Source of the DNA: Adenophora triphylla var. japonica
Lineage: Eukaryota; Streptophyta; Magnoliopsida; Asterales; Campanulaceae
DNA: 64,000 nt
Assembly: GCA_022495995.1 (NCBI GenBank)
Contig: JAFEMH010002098.1
Location: 124,001-188,000 of the forward strand
Reading direction: 5' to 3'
The notes beneath the pieces were generated by a model. It was given only the letters and a program-made list of their open reading frames with translations. It was not told the origin of the DNA and did no database searches. Numbering within the stretch: the first letter of the stretch is position 1; each line of letters starts with the position of its first letter. This document shows, piece by piece, positions 1-12,038 of this stretch. A program made the position numbers and the translations under genes.

Positions 1-573
1 CCCACTTCACCATATTAAAATCTATTGCTCAAAACACTAACCCAAACCCAAACTCAAATTGAAACCCAAAAACACAAACTGAAACCCAAAAATCAAGAGA
101 GTAATATAGTAGGTTTTAAAGGAATAACCCCAATACTCTCTTCTGATTCAAAAGCAGATCCTAATAAACATGAAAAACTAACAAGCCCGGAAGATAGTCC
201 TTGATTGATTTCTAGGGTTTCTGTGGTGATGTGAAAGGAAACGCTGGAAGGAAGGGGAAGGACTGTTGGCCGATGGGTCCGGTGGGACGAGTATCCAAAG
301 AGGGAGGGTTAGAGAGAGGGGAGAGAGATTCTAGAGAAAGAATGGGAAAATTAAAATGACAAGAAGGGTAAGAGCGATTATCAATTTAGGGTTTGGGTTG
401 GGAGGGGTGATTTCGGGTTTTCAATATTCAAATAAATGAATCGAGGACCTAAGGGGAATACACGGACCTGAGGTAACAAACAAAAAAGTATGTCCTCTTT
501 AAGAATTGCGTTCGATATGGAAGACTTTTGGGAAATAATCTAAATATATACTCTTAACAATTGATAATTTTGA
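1..573. other. Left-edge non-coding stretch
   Basis: No supported coding exon was found. Positions 40-100 hold scattered AACCC-type repeats, and 385-397 holds a telo-box-like TTTAGGGTTTGGG. Read on the minus strand, about 180-400 is CT-rich with AAACCCTA motifs, like the 5' leader of a gene running off the left edge. This is inference; no open frame supports it. Confidence 0.3.
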
Positions 574-627
574 GAAACCAATTAAGATTTTTAGAAGTAA
601 GAAACCAATTAAGATTTTTAGAAGTAA
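574..627. repeat. 27-bp direct tandem duplication
   Basis: Two adjacent identical 27-bp units (574-600 and 601-627), each containing AACCAATTAAGATTTTTAG. No gene overlaps it. Confidence 0.8.
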
Positions 628-1099
628 GCGCATACCAAATACTTAATAAACTCCAATATCTAATAAACTTGCCATCTCCTTTTAGCTATTAAGTATTAGA
701 GAATTGATGGTGTATCCTAAATTGTTAAGACTTTTCAAATATGGACTCTTTGACTAATAGAGGGTGAGCAATAGACAAGCCATCAGCTGCACAAAGGCCA
801 ATATAAGTGTTCAACCAACTTTAGTTCACATGTTCCATGACTTCAAACCAACTTCAAACACATAAATGCACATGCACGCGCGCAGCGCACACACACACGC
901 ATACATACATGATACATATCATGATGGGTTAAAACCCTGAGAATTTGAGGTTCAATTCTTATAGCTATCTCCAAACTGCTATAAATCCTAAGTTAATAAC
1001 AAGAGAAGTTAAACATGTTGGCAATCAAACAATGAAAGCAATGTCAACTTTGACTTTATAAGAATTTGATAGGCCCAGCAAAAGGAAAACAAAAAAATA

Positions 1100-1356
1100 C
1101 TCCCTGTGTCCCTAAATGAATGTCCAAATTCAAGAAAATTGTCCCAAAATGAATGTCTTTTTTGTAAAAAACTTTGTCCCTAAAAGCTTTTATACCAAAA
1201 ATTTTTTGCTAATCGTTTAAGATCGTAAAACTAAATGTTTAGAAAGTGGATAACAAGAATATTTATGCATCTTTGCCATTAAAATGTATAAAAAGCACAC
1301 GTTTTCAGAGTGACCCTTAGAATGAAATTTGGAAATTCATTTAGGGATGGAGGGAG
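1100..1356. mobile_element. Stowaway-like MITE
   Basis: A 257-bp element with terminal inverted repeats (CTCCCTGTGTCCCTAAATGA on the left, the inverted CATTTAGGGATGGAGGGAG on the right), flanked by TA dinucleotides. These are the hallmarks of Tc1/mariner-derived Stowaway MITEs. It has no coding capacity. It lies just beyond the last recognised exon of the TPR gene. Confidence 0.8.
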
Positions 1357-1481
1357 TAGTTGTCTAAAATGAATAAGAAGAAAGGAAACTACGAAACAAA
1401 AACAAGATTATCCAGAAAGCAGTAATTTCTACGATCATTAAGTAGTCCGTTGGATCCTAAAGCCATGAATACTTCACTCAC

Positions 1482-4400
1482 CTTTGATTCCTGTAATTCA
1501 AATTTAGTAGTCTCCAAAAGGCCAAGCGCACCAAGTGATTGTAACTGCAAACAAAGTCAATTTCAGAATGACGCGAGTTTTATATGGAGTATAAAGTAAG
1601 AAAGTTGCAGTTCCAAATCCTAATATGCTCTTCAGTTTTTACACCACAGGGGAAATTATCACATTTGTCAAAATTTATGCATCACATTCATACTACTTAT
1701 TATGGAGATGAATTCAGATTAATTAGGCAATTTGCAAGACATGCCAAAGGGTGCTGATTCAAACATATACAACTTTCTATCACCTAGTCAAAGCCACTTA
1801 CTTTTCCTAATTTCATTAACAAAAGGCTCCATTTAGGGGAGAAATATACCAGGAGGTGGCTAAGAAGCCCATATACCAAGAAAGTGTAGTAGACATCAAA
1901 AAGTAAGAGGAAAAGAAAATCCCAGATAAGGATTTTTATATTTTATTTTTCAAGATGGCCTATTAACCCTAGAGAAAAAGACAAAAGATGAAAGGGTTAG
2001 ATATTCTACCCCTTAGATGACAACCCTGGAAAATTTTGGGCCAAGTACCCCCACCACAACTGCATGCAAAATTGTGAAATATCCATACAGTTCCACTTCC
2101 CTCCTTCCAGCAAAAAAACACAAAGTTTACCAAGTAAACCCTACCAAAGGAATTGCTTAAGGCCCCTAGAGTCAACCAGCAGAAGGGTAAAATTGAGATG
2201 ATTCATGTTCTGTACTTCCAAGATATTTTGTCTATTTTGCTATATCAAATTGAGAATGTTTGAAACAATGAGCAATACATCAAATAAACTCTGTAAAAAA
2301 TTGATATAATTCTTAAAAGCAAGAAGCACAGCAAGAAAGGCCAATGTTTAAGCATTCTAGATCATCAAGAAACCATGAAATCTTTGCAAACTCCATATCC
2401 TCGCTCCATATCCTCGAACAAGAAAACCAGCTATGACGAGAATCTAGACAAGGCCCATCAGGACCAGACCCATAAATTATAGCAAAGACAGTGAAACTGA
2501 CCAGTATAGTCAAAGCCACCAGTTCATCCTTCGCAGTAAGTCTGGATTGAGGTTTTCCCTTTTGTTTCTTCAAGCTATGAAGAATCTGTTGAGCTATCCT
2601 AGCATGGTATATAAACAGAATTATGAAACTCAAAAAATCAATTATGAAGTGTAATAAGCTAAGACATGAAAATGCATCAAAATAATTCACTATATTTCAT
2701 GAATACATATTTGTAATAAGCAACCAGGTGCAACACAAACACAAGTGGAGTAACAAATGGAAGAATATCATGCTCACTCCCAAAAAAGCCAATTAAATAG
2801 CACCTCAAAGGCTCAAACATCCATGATATAATCAAAGAACAATGCCTTTAAGTAAATTTCATTTTGTGCTGAAAAACTGATAAAATCTTAGAATGTAAAG
2901 TAATATGGACGTACATTACAGCCTATTACTTGTATGACTAAGTCAACAGAATATGTATCCAGAGTATATCAAAGCATGTACAAGCAATGATGGCAGTTGT
3001 AAACTGGCATCCTTAATAAAAGAGCTACTCGTGTCCGACATGTTCATCCTTTACCATGAAGGAGATGATAAGTTTCGTCATAGTAGATATATCTCTTCAC
3101 GATATCTTATGCTATTCCACCATCTAGTATATTATCGTTATAACTGACAAGCAATACCACAATGGCCAGTGATTAATTTCATTCAATACATTGGCTAATT
3201 CCAGCGAACCTGATTAGGTGAGCATCTCGATGCCAATTCTAGACCACTTAGAGAATCAAAATATTTGAACTTAACTACTACCACAATTCACATCTTCCGG
3301 TTGCTTTGTATTCAGTCTATACCTTGGGTCTAGCCATTGTAACCTTCCTTTTTAAAATATAACCAATTATATAACACACACACACACACACATGCACATA
3401 CACACCATACAAATTAAGAAGTTCTTCAGCAAGGAATGCAAACTAAATTACTCATGCAGTATGATGTATAAAGGATGACAATAGCATGATGAAAGAAGTA
3501 CCAAAATAATGGACACATTCATAAGTGTAATGCTAAAGTTCTTACTCTCTTATACTTTAGAAACTTAATTAACAAAATCTGAGCGCTTTTTAGACCAAAT
3601 ATATGACATAAGTCTGATATGAGTGACATTACAACTCAAACCTTGATGCATAGCCCAAAAGATATTCTGCCTTATCAAGCTCATCAACAGCTTCAGAGAG
3701 ACTCCTAGTCCTCGATTCATCAGATTTGTGCATTTCCACCCTAGCTAGGTGAAGCATATTGGCCGCGATCTGCCAGTATATATGAACATTAACAACAAAT
3801 CTGAAAGAGTTTCATGGTTTATTGAGGCCGAAGTGCCAACCTGGATATGCTGTTCGGGAAGTAATTTTTTTCGGGAATCAAGACATCTGCAGCAAATATC
3901 AGTCACCGCATTGCTTATATTGGAACACCAAGAAATAAGTTTCTCTTGCTCAGAAAATTAGCATATAAACCTTTCTAACAGCTCTTGTGCTTCCGTCAAG
4001 CTACCTATAGACTTAAGTGTCAAGGCGAGACTCTCAGCTACTATAACAGTGTCCAAAGAGTTCCATCCCTGAGTCATAAGAGTAATTTTCTATATTAGGA
4101 AACATGGCGATACATAAAGAATGGATAACAGTTAACACTAAGCACAAACGGTATGAACATGAAAGCGGAACCACAAAATATATCAACAGCTATCCTTTGG
4201 AAAATGGTTAGCACGTAGTGATGGACGTGGTTTTACCCATCCAAAAGATATGTTTCCTAGCTTATTTGATGCTCGAAACCTTGGGAATTTAATGTATTTT
4301 GTTAGTGTTTTGATATTTCAGGGGTTGATGTGCAACAATGCAGAAAAAGAGGAGAAAAAGCGTATTTTCAAAGTTCAAGGGCCAAAACGTAAATCTTGGA

Positions 4401-7400
4401 AATTCAGGGACTAAACTGGAAATATGGAAAATTTGAGGAATTTGATTTATGAAAATTCATGGGCTAAAGTGAAAAATAAAATTTCAAGGATCGAGATGCA
4501 AAAGAATTTTTTATAGTGACTAAAGTGCGATTGTGCAATTGCGTGACGAACCGAATCCAAAATGGTTCAAAATAATGGCACGGCTGCAGCAAAGGCATTG
4601 GCCGGCCAAATTCATTTCTGTGGCCGAGGGAAGCAGAAGATGTGGCCTAGGACAAATGGGCCAAGGCAAGAAAATTGGGCCATGGAGGAACCTGGGCTTG
4701 GGCAAGCTGGGCGGTCGCTGATCCTGGGCAAGGGTGGCCGCTGAAAAGGCAAAGTTTGGCCGAGAAAGTCACTGTATTCATGGGCGCTCGCGCAGGCCGT
4801 GGTGGGCGACCGCCCACCAATGTTTTGCAACGGATTTAATTCTGTCACAAATAATAAAAACGTGATTTTAACAGATTTTCAACAGAATCAGTGACGGATT
4901 TCGGGAGATTTTCTATTTTGACTAGGATTTTGACCATAATTTGTTTCCAAAAAGGATTTCTACCTCCCCCCTATAAAAAGAACCAGAGACAAGTTTTTTG
5001 TATTATCTTTGGAATCTTTTTAATCTTTGATTTTTATTATTCTCTCTCTATATTTTTCCCCTTTATCATAGATTAGGGTTTTTATTTTATTTTGAAGATT
5101 CAAGGTTAATTTATTTTAATGGCCATTCAAGGCTAATTTTATTTGATTCATGGATTGAGGTGAGTAACAATTTGATCTTTATGCTAAGGTTTTAATTCTT
5201 CCCATCTCTCTTCGTTCTTGCTTTCTCAACATTCTTCAAGATCATTCATAGACTTCAATTGTATGTTAAGATATTTTTGGCCTATGAATCTATTTGGGTA
5301 TAAATCGTTTCAGTAACTCGGACATTTATACATTGACCATTATTGAAAGAATAGATTTAATTGAGGACGTAACTGAAATCAATGAATCTAGGTTCTTATG
5401 TTCTTGTGATTTAAATTGAATCTCTTGAAAGTTTATATTGACGTAACTGAATATATAAACAAGATAGAGATATTAGGGTTTTAATGTTTTTATCGACGTA
5501 ACTGTGATATTAACATCTTAACCCTAGGTTTTTGTGAACGAACCCAAGAATGAGATTGAATCCTTTTTACATGAAATAAAAAGCATAAAGTGATAATTGT
5601 TATGATCCCCAATCCATGAATCCCTTGTCTCTTGATATCTTTGATTTATTTATTTTGCTTTCTTAGTTTAATAATTCAACCAATCAAAACCCCCTTTTCC
5701 TTTGTTAATTTTTATACTAATTAAATCAATTTGTTTAACACACAAATCTCTGTAGATTCGATCCTTGCTTGTGCATACTACTACAACGGTAGCTAGTACA
5801 CTTGCTAGGTATTTTTATTACAAGAGGATTTTTATCCATCAAGTTTTTGGCGCCGTTGCCGGGATTTGTTGTGATTTGAACAAGTTAATTTTGTTAGTGT
5901 ATTGTAAATATTTTCTTTTATTAGTTTCTTTTTAGTGTAAATAATTTTCTTTCTTTTTCTAGTTGTTTAAATTAAAGGTCATGCAAGAATCACATTCTAA
6001 TGAGAAATTGGCCGGGCAAGTAAAAGAATTAATTGTTTTGTTCAATGCGAAAAGTGCTTCACCTAGTGCCAATATAATACAAGATGCATGTTCCTGTTGT
6101 GGATTATACTCTCATGCTACTAATGATTGTCCGTCTAGGACATATTTTCATGAGTATTTTCCTCAGATGCAAGAAAGGAGTTCGTTCCACCCATGGCAAC
6201 CACAATATGATTATTCCCCCAATTGTTATACACAATGGAGGGAAACCACTCATGCCGGGCATGGAACAATTATGAGCCACATTATAATGATCCACCGCAA
6301 CCTAAAAAACTATCATGGGAAGAGGCTCTGACAAGATTGAAGGAGGAAAATCGTCAATTGAAGGAGGAAAATCGTCAACAACAACAACAAGTAGGTGCAG
6401 CCATAGGTAGGTTGGAAGCACAAGTCATTACACTAGTAGAGGCCTTGAGGGGTTACGAGTGAGATACTAGTTCTATCCAACTTCTATCCAACTTGAACGT
6501 TATGAATGGGAGAACGCTTCCATTAATGACGAACTACCGATTCTCTCTCCGTCTTTTGCTAGTGATGTTGTGGTTGTTGATGAAGAGGTTGATTGTGAAG
6601 ATGGGGTGGACGAGAAACTAAAAGATGATGAGGGCGTTATTGTTGATGAGGTTGGGCCCGACCAAATTGACGAACAATGTCTCAATGAAGACCTTCTCCA
6701 TCCCATTGAAAGTGTGAAAGATTTTTCCTCCATCATTCTTGTACCTCTCCCTGTTTTTGAGGGTGAAGAAAGTGGTGAGAGTTTGAAAGAGAAGAAGCCC
6801 AAGAAGCTTAAACGTAAAAAATTCCATTGAGCACCAAACAATATCAAAGCTCAAGAATTTTACATGGGGCATGAACTGAACATAAGGACCCGCGAAACCA
6901 TGAAGTGGGCCAAAGGACGGAAGGTGAAGTCCAAACGCGAGCAACGGTCGGGCTAACGACCTTAACCAAATGCGCTAATTGGGAGGCAACCCAAGTAGGT
7001 ACGTTTTTATTTGCTTTATTTATTTGTTTTGTAGTGTCATATCGTCCTTTGAATTCGAGGCATGTTTTTGTTCTCTTTGCTATGAGGACATAGCATGTTT
7101 TGAGTTTGGGGGTAGATATCTCTCCGAGTTTGTGGGTTTATAGGGGAGTGTATATAGTGTCACCCTCCAAAAAAATAGAAAATTTTAAAAAATTTGTTCT
7201 TTTCATATTTTGGAAAGTTGGCAAGAGTCCATGATGATTTGAGAGTGATTTAATTTTAAAATCTTGAGTATTATTGTCAATATGGGGATATAATTGCATT
7301 GATACATGTAAAGTATGATTTCTCCACCTTTCACTTTCATATTATTTTTCTTGATCATTGTTACCAATTTAGAGGGCGAGCCTTGGCGCAACGGTTAAGT

Positions 7401-10400
7401 TGCTCCTTTGGTGACCATAAGGTCACGGGTTCGAACCTTGGCGAACAACCACTTGGCAATTGTCAGGGGAAGGCTCTAGCAAATGGTTCCCTCTCCCAAC
7501 CCCCGCAAGGCGGGGAGCGCTTGGCGCACCGGGGTTTGCCCTTTTATTGTTACCAATTTAGGAGACCTTTATAAGATCATTTTGGCATTCTCGGGGTCCC
7601 TAGAACATGTTTGCATGACTGTCAATAACACATCAATTAGGCTATTCGGGAAGTGATATGTGGCTATTTTCTTTGAACCCTATTTGTGAGCCTTTAACTT
7701 TCTCGTCACTTGTATAAAAAAAAATTCTGCTAGAACCCCTTTTTGAGCTTATAAAAAGAATGGAACCTCTCACAAAGTGGGAGGTTATCTTAGACCACTA
7801 TTCGCCTTCATTTGTACCCTCATTATCTCACCCTTTTAGCTTATACACTATTTTCTCACCTTTTCAAGAAAGTGAAACTAGGGAATGAATTGAAAATTGT
7901 GGGTGAAGTTTGGAAAATCAAGGGTTGAGTGGAAAGTTGTCATGAAAAGAAAAAACAGGGTTATGAATTGTTATGTAATGAAAAGAGGGGCTTGAGCAAA
8001 GTATTGAATGCACATTCTTCGTGATATATTTGTACAAAGCAAAAAAAAAAAGAATAAAAGAAAAGAAAAAAAAACCCGAGCCCTCTCTAATGTGAAGTGG
8101 AAAGTGAACAAAAAGAAAGAAAGATGATCAATCTCAAGTGTGAAAGTATACAAAATTATAAGTTTGGGGGTTGAATCTATGGGTTGGCATGAAGCGGAGT
8201 GATAAATTTCAATGGGAGGATGTATGATGAAGACTTCTTAGTTTCACTTGCTTGACTTCGTATGTCCTTACCTTCTTTTGTAACCGTGAACCTAGCCCGC
8301 GTTTTACGCGATACATTACAAGCCGTTAAGCCATATTTGATTCCTAAAGAGTAGTCGGGTTGACAGTTTTGTTTAAACATGCATATGAGTGTCCTTGTGA
8401 AATTTCATCTTATTATCATTGATTTAGAGCATATGGTTAGTGACCCTATAAAATATCTTACTTTGGTGACAATGATCTCCCATATTTCATTCATCTTTCA
8501 TTATGTGGTGGAAAATTGTAAGTTAGATGCATCCATGTAATTATAGTCCCATGTTCATGATAATGTTTGTAGATTATGTGTGTTGTAAGATCTGAGACTT
8601 GTTGTGCCAACGGCCTATTATATGAATTGAACAAATCCCAAAAATATTTTCTTTTGTTTTAGTTAGTTAGTTATTATTTTGGTTTAGTTTTGTTTTACTC
8701 GAGGACGAGCAAAAGATAAGTTTGGGGGTATTTGATGGATGTGGTTTTACCCATCCAAAAGATATGTTTCCTTGCTTATTTGATGCTCGAAACCTTGGAA
8801 ATTTAATATATTTTGTTAGTGTTTCGATAGTTCAGGGGTTGATGTGCAACAATGCAAAAAAAGAGGAGAAAAAGCGTATTTACAAAGTTCAAGGGCCAAA
8901 ACGTAAATCTTGGAAATTCAGGGACTAAACTAGAAATATAGAAAATTTGAGGAATTTGATTTATGAAAATTCATGGGCTAAAGTGAAAAATAAAATTTCA
9001 AGGATCGAGGTGCAAAAGAATTTTTTATAGTGACTAAAGTGCGACTGTGCAATTGCACGACGAACCGAATCCAAAATGGTCCAAAATAATGGCACGGCTG
9101 CAGCAAAGGCATTGGCGGGCCAAATTCATTTCTGTGGCCGAGGGAAGCTGAAGATGTGGCCTAGGACAAATGGGCCAAGGCAAGAAAATTGGGGCATGGA
9201 GGAACCTGGGCTTGGGCAAGCTGGGCGGTCGCTGATCCTGGGCAAGGGCGGCCACTGAAAAGGCAAAGTTTGGCCGAGAAAGTCACTGTATTCATGGGCG
9301 CTCGCGCAGGCCGTGGTGGGCGACCGCCCACCAATGTTTTGCAACGGATTTAATTCCGTCACAAATAATAAAAACGTGATTTTAACAGAATCATTGACGG
9401 ATTTCGGGAGATTTTCTATTTTGACTAGGATTTTGACCATAATTTGTTTTCAAAAAGGATTTCTACCTCCCTCCTCTTATAAAAAGAACCCGAGACAAGT
9501 TTTTTGTATTATTTTTGGAATCTTTTTAATCTTTTAAATCTTTGATTTTTATTATTCTCTCTATATTTTTCCCCTTTATCATAGATTAGGGTTTTTATTT
9601 TATTTTGAAGATTCAAGGTTAATTTATTTTAATGGTCATTCAAGGCTAATTTTATTTGATTCGTGGATTGAGGTGAGTAACAATTTGATCTTTATGCTAA
9701 GGTTTTAATTCTTCCTATCTCTCTTTCGTTTTTGTTTTCTCAACATTCTTCAAGATCATTCATAGGCTTCAATTGTATGTTAAGATACTTTTGGCCTATG
9801 AATCTATTTGGGTATAAATCGTTTCAGTAACTCGGACATTTATACATTGACCATTGTTGAAAGAACAGATTTAATTGAGGACGTAACTGAAATCAATGAA
9901 TCTAGGTTCTTATGTTCTTGTGATTTAAATTGAATCTCTTGAAAGTTTATATTGACGTAACTGAATATATAAACAAGATAGAGATATTAGGGTTTTAATG
10001 TTTTTATCGACGTAACTGTGATATTAACATCTTAACCCTAGGTTTTTGTGAACGAACCCAAGAATGAGATTGAATCCTTTTTACATGAAATAAAAAGCAT
10101 AAAGTGATAATTGTTATGATCCCCAATCCATGAATCCCTTGTCTCTTGATATCTTTGATTTATTTATTTTGCTTTCTTAGTTTAATAATTCAACCAATCA
10201 AAACCCCCTTTTCCTTTGTTACTTTTTACACTAATTAAATCAATTTGTTCAACACACAAATCTCTGTGGATTCGACCCTTGCTTGTGCATACTACTACAA
10301 CGGTAGCTAGTACACTTGCTAGGTATTTTTATTACAAGAGGATTTTTATCCATCACGTAGGCAACAGAACTGGGTAAGAATGTTAACTTTATATTTCTTG

Positions 10401-11990
10401 TCCTAGTCAGGGAAGTGTAAAGTGCACTGAACAATCAAGAGAAGTTCAATTAGCTCTTTCCAGCCTCCAGAAAAAGCTGATGATTCTCTCTGTAACAATG
10501 TGAGCACACAAATTATCATGGTACTTTTTAAAAGTCTGATACTGCCTTTGCCCTCCAAAAGATTCTTAACAAATGCCTAAAATGAAAACTTTTCCAGCAA
10601 TTTTAAATGAAGTTCACATGTTACAAAATTCATTATGCATAGGTTGCATTGAAACTTGCAGACATCCTTATCCCTAGTGGTTATCGCTGTTGGGACTGGA
10701 AACAAACTGGGGAACTACTACCTAGGGAAAGAGGAAGAAGCGCAAAAGGGGTCGAAGACCTTGGCACGGCCATGCATTGTGGCTGGCACGGTCGTGCCTA
10801 AGGGGATCAGACGCGGAAGTAGGTTTGTGGCAATCTGCACGGGCTGCAGAATACAAAGCACGACTGTGCTACGAGCGGATCAGCGCTTTCCTTCTAAGCG
10901 TAGGATTCCTTTCTTGGGCAGCAAGTAGGTTCCTTCTGGGGTTATGTTTGTGTCCTATATAAACCAAGTGACAGCCATAAATACATGGTAACACCACGTA
11001 GAGATATTATTGAGAATAATATTGGCTTGGTAGCGCCTCCGGACCTTGTTGATATGTTCAACAAACCGGGTTAACAAATCTTGTGTTCTTGTGTGTAATT
11101 CTTTTGATTTCATTTCTTCTTTATTCTTTATTGCTTGGGTGCCAATTTCCTAACAATCGCCCTATAGAACACAGCCCCTCACTCTCCCAAGGCTGCCCCC
11201 TAGTTCGCACTTACGATTTACAACAGGAGTTAATGGTAATAATAGTGCTTACCATAGCGCAGAGACTACTATCTAAAAATATTAAGATTCAGATAGAGGA
11301 TCTTTATGTGTGACCCCTACACTACAGTCCAAAGCATTATTACTACCAACTGTGATAGAGAAATGTTGTTTTACGTAGACGAGCAAACAATTGTCGTGCT
11401 CAATGCTCCACAAACAACAAGGTTATGCATGAAAGTAGGTGCACAATATTACAAACAGAGCCTAACTATATGTAGTATTACAAAATACAAACATGTGTGA
11501 GGAATAATACAAGCAGGAGAAATTGCACACAATTCTTTTTGAAACCAAACCTTGATGCAGTTAACTTATCAATAGATCTAAAATCTTCACCAAACAGTGA
11601 GAGACACATTCAAACAAGAAGCAAGGGGAAAAGTATTAGAAGAGTTAAGGGAGAAGAGGTGGAAAGTAAAACCTTTGATACTTCCATTGTGTGTAATATC
11701 TTTCTCTGCACATTGACAGCTTCAGTGGGTTGATTGGAGTTTATGTACATCTGAAAGGATAACAGATATATCAGTCAAACATGAAGATATTGAGGTGAAG
11801 CAGTCAAATAAGAGAAAGACAATATTCCCTTTGACCACATATGATGAGAGAAGTTTCATTAGACCAAGTAATCAACAAGATTGTTCATGCCTTTAAAGAG
11901 AAAACACATGAAATCAAATGCTAAGACCATTTCCATATCCTTTAGTCCATTAACAAATGCTTCTCAATAGCAAAAAAAAAAAAAAAAATT

Positions 11991-12038
<48 letters not shown>

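Larger units (their letters stand above)
4219..10355 (+). mobile_element. Non-autonomous LTR retrotransposon, Athila-type primer site
   Basis: Two 1623-bp LTRs (4219-5841 and 8733-10355) start TGATGG and end CCATCA. They are flanked by a perfect 5-bp target duplication CGTAG (4214-4218 and 10356-10360). The internal part is only 2.9 kb. It holds a primer-binding site, a broken gag-like stretch and a polypurine tract (AGTTTGGGGGTATT, ending 8732). No protease, reverse transcriptase or integrase is visible, so it must have been mobilised by an autonomous relative. The LTRs differ by scattered substitutions and a few small indels, suggesting a moderately recent insertion. It sits in intron 10 of the TPR gene on the opposite strand. 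Confidence 0.93.

Noticed and set aside
4520..4848. Several open frames in both LTRs (repeated near 9034-9440)
   Set aside because: They fall in LTR DNA, overlap one another on both strands, and show no domain.
7373..7545. tRNA gene suggested by A and B boxes
   Set aside because: The cloverleaf cannot be completed, and the unit has SINE length and a 16-bp target duplication.
10440..10500. Possible TPR-gene exon on the minus strand between the LTR element and the solo LTR
   Set aside because: It has a weak acceptor and donor, but exons 10 (11673-11750) and 11 (3971-4068) join in phase with the expected family sequence (..EVSK|GWNSL..), leaving no place for it.
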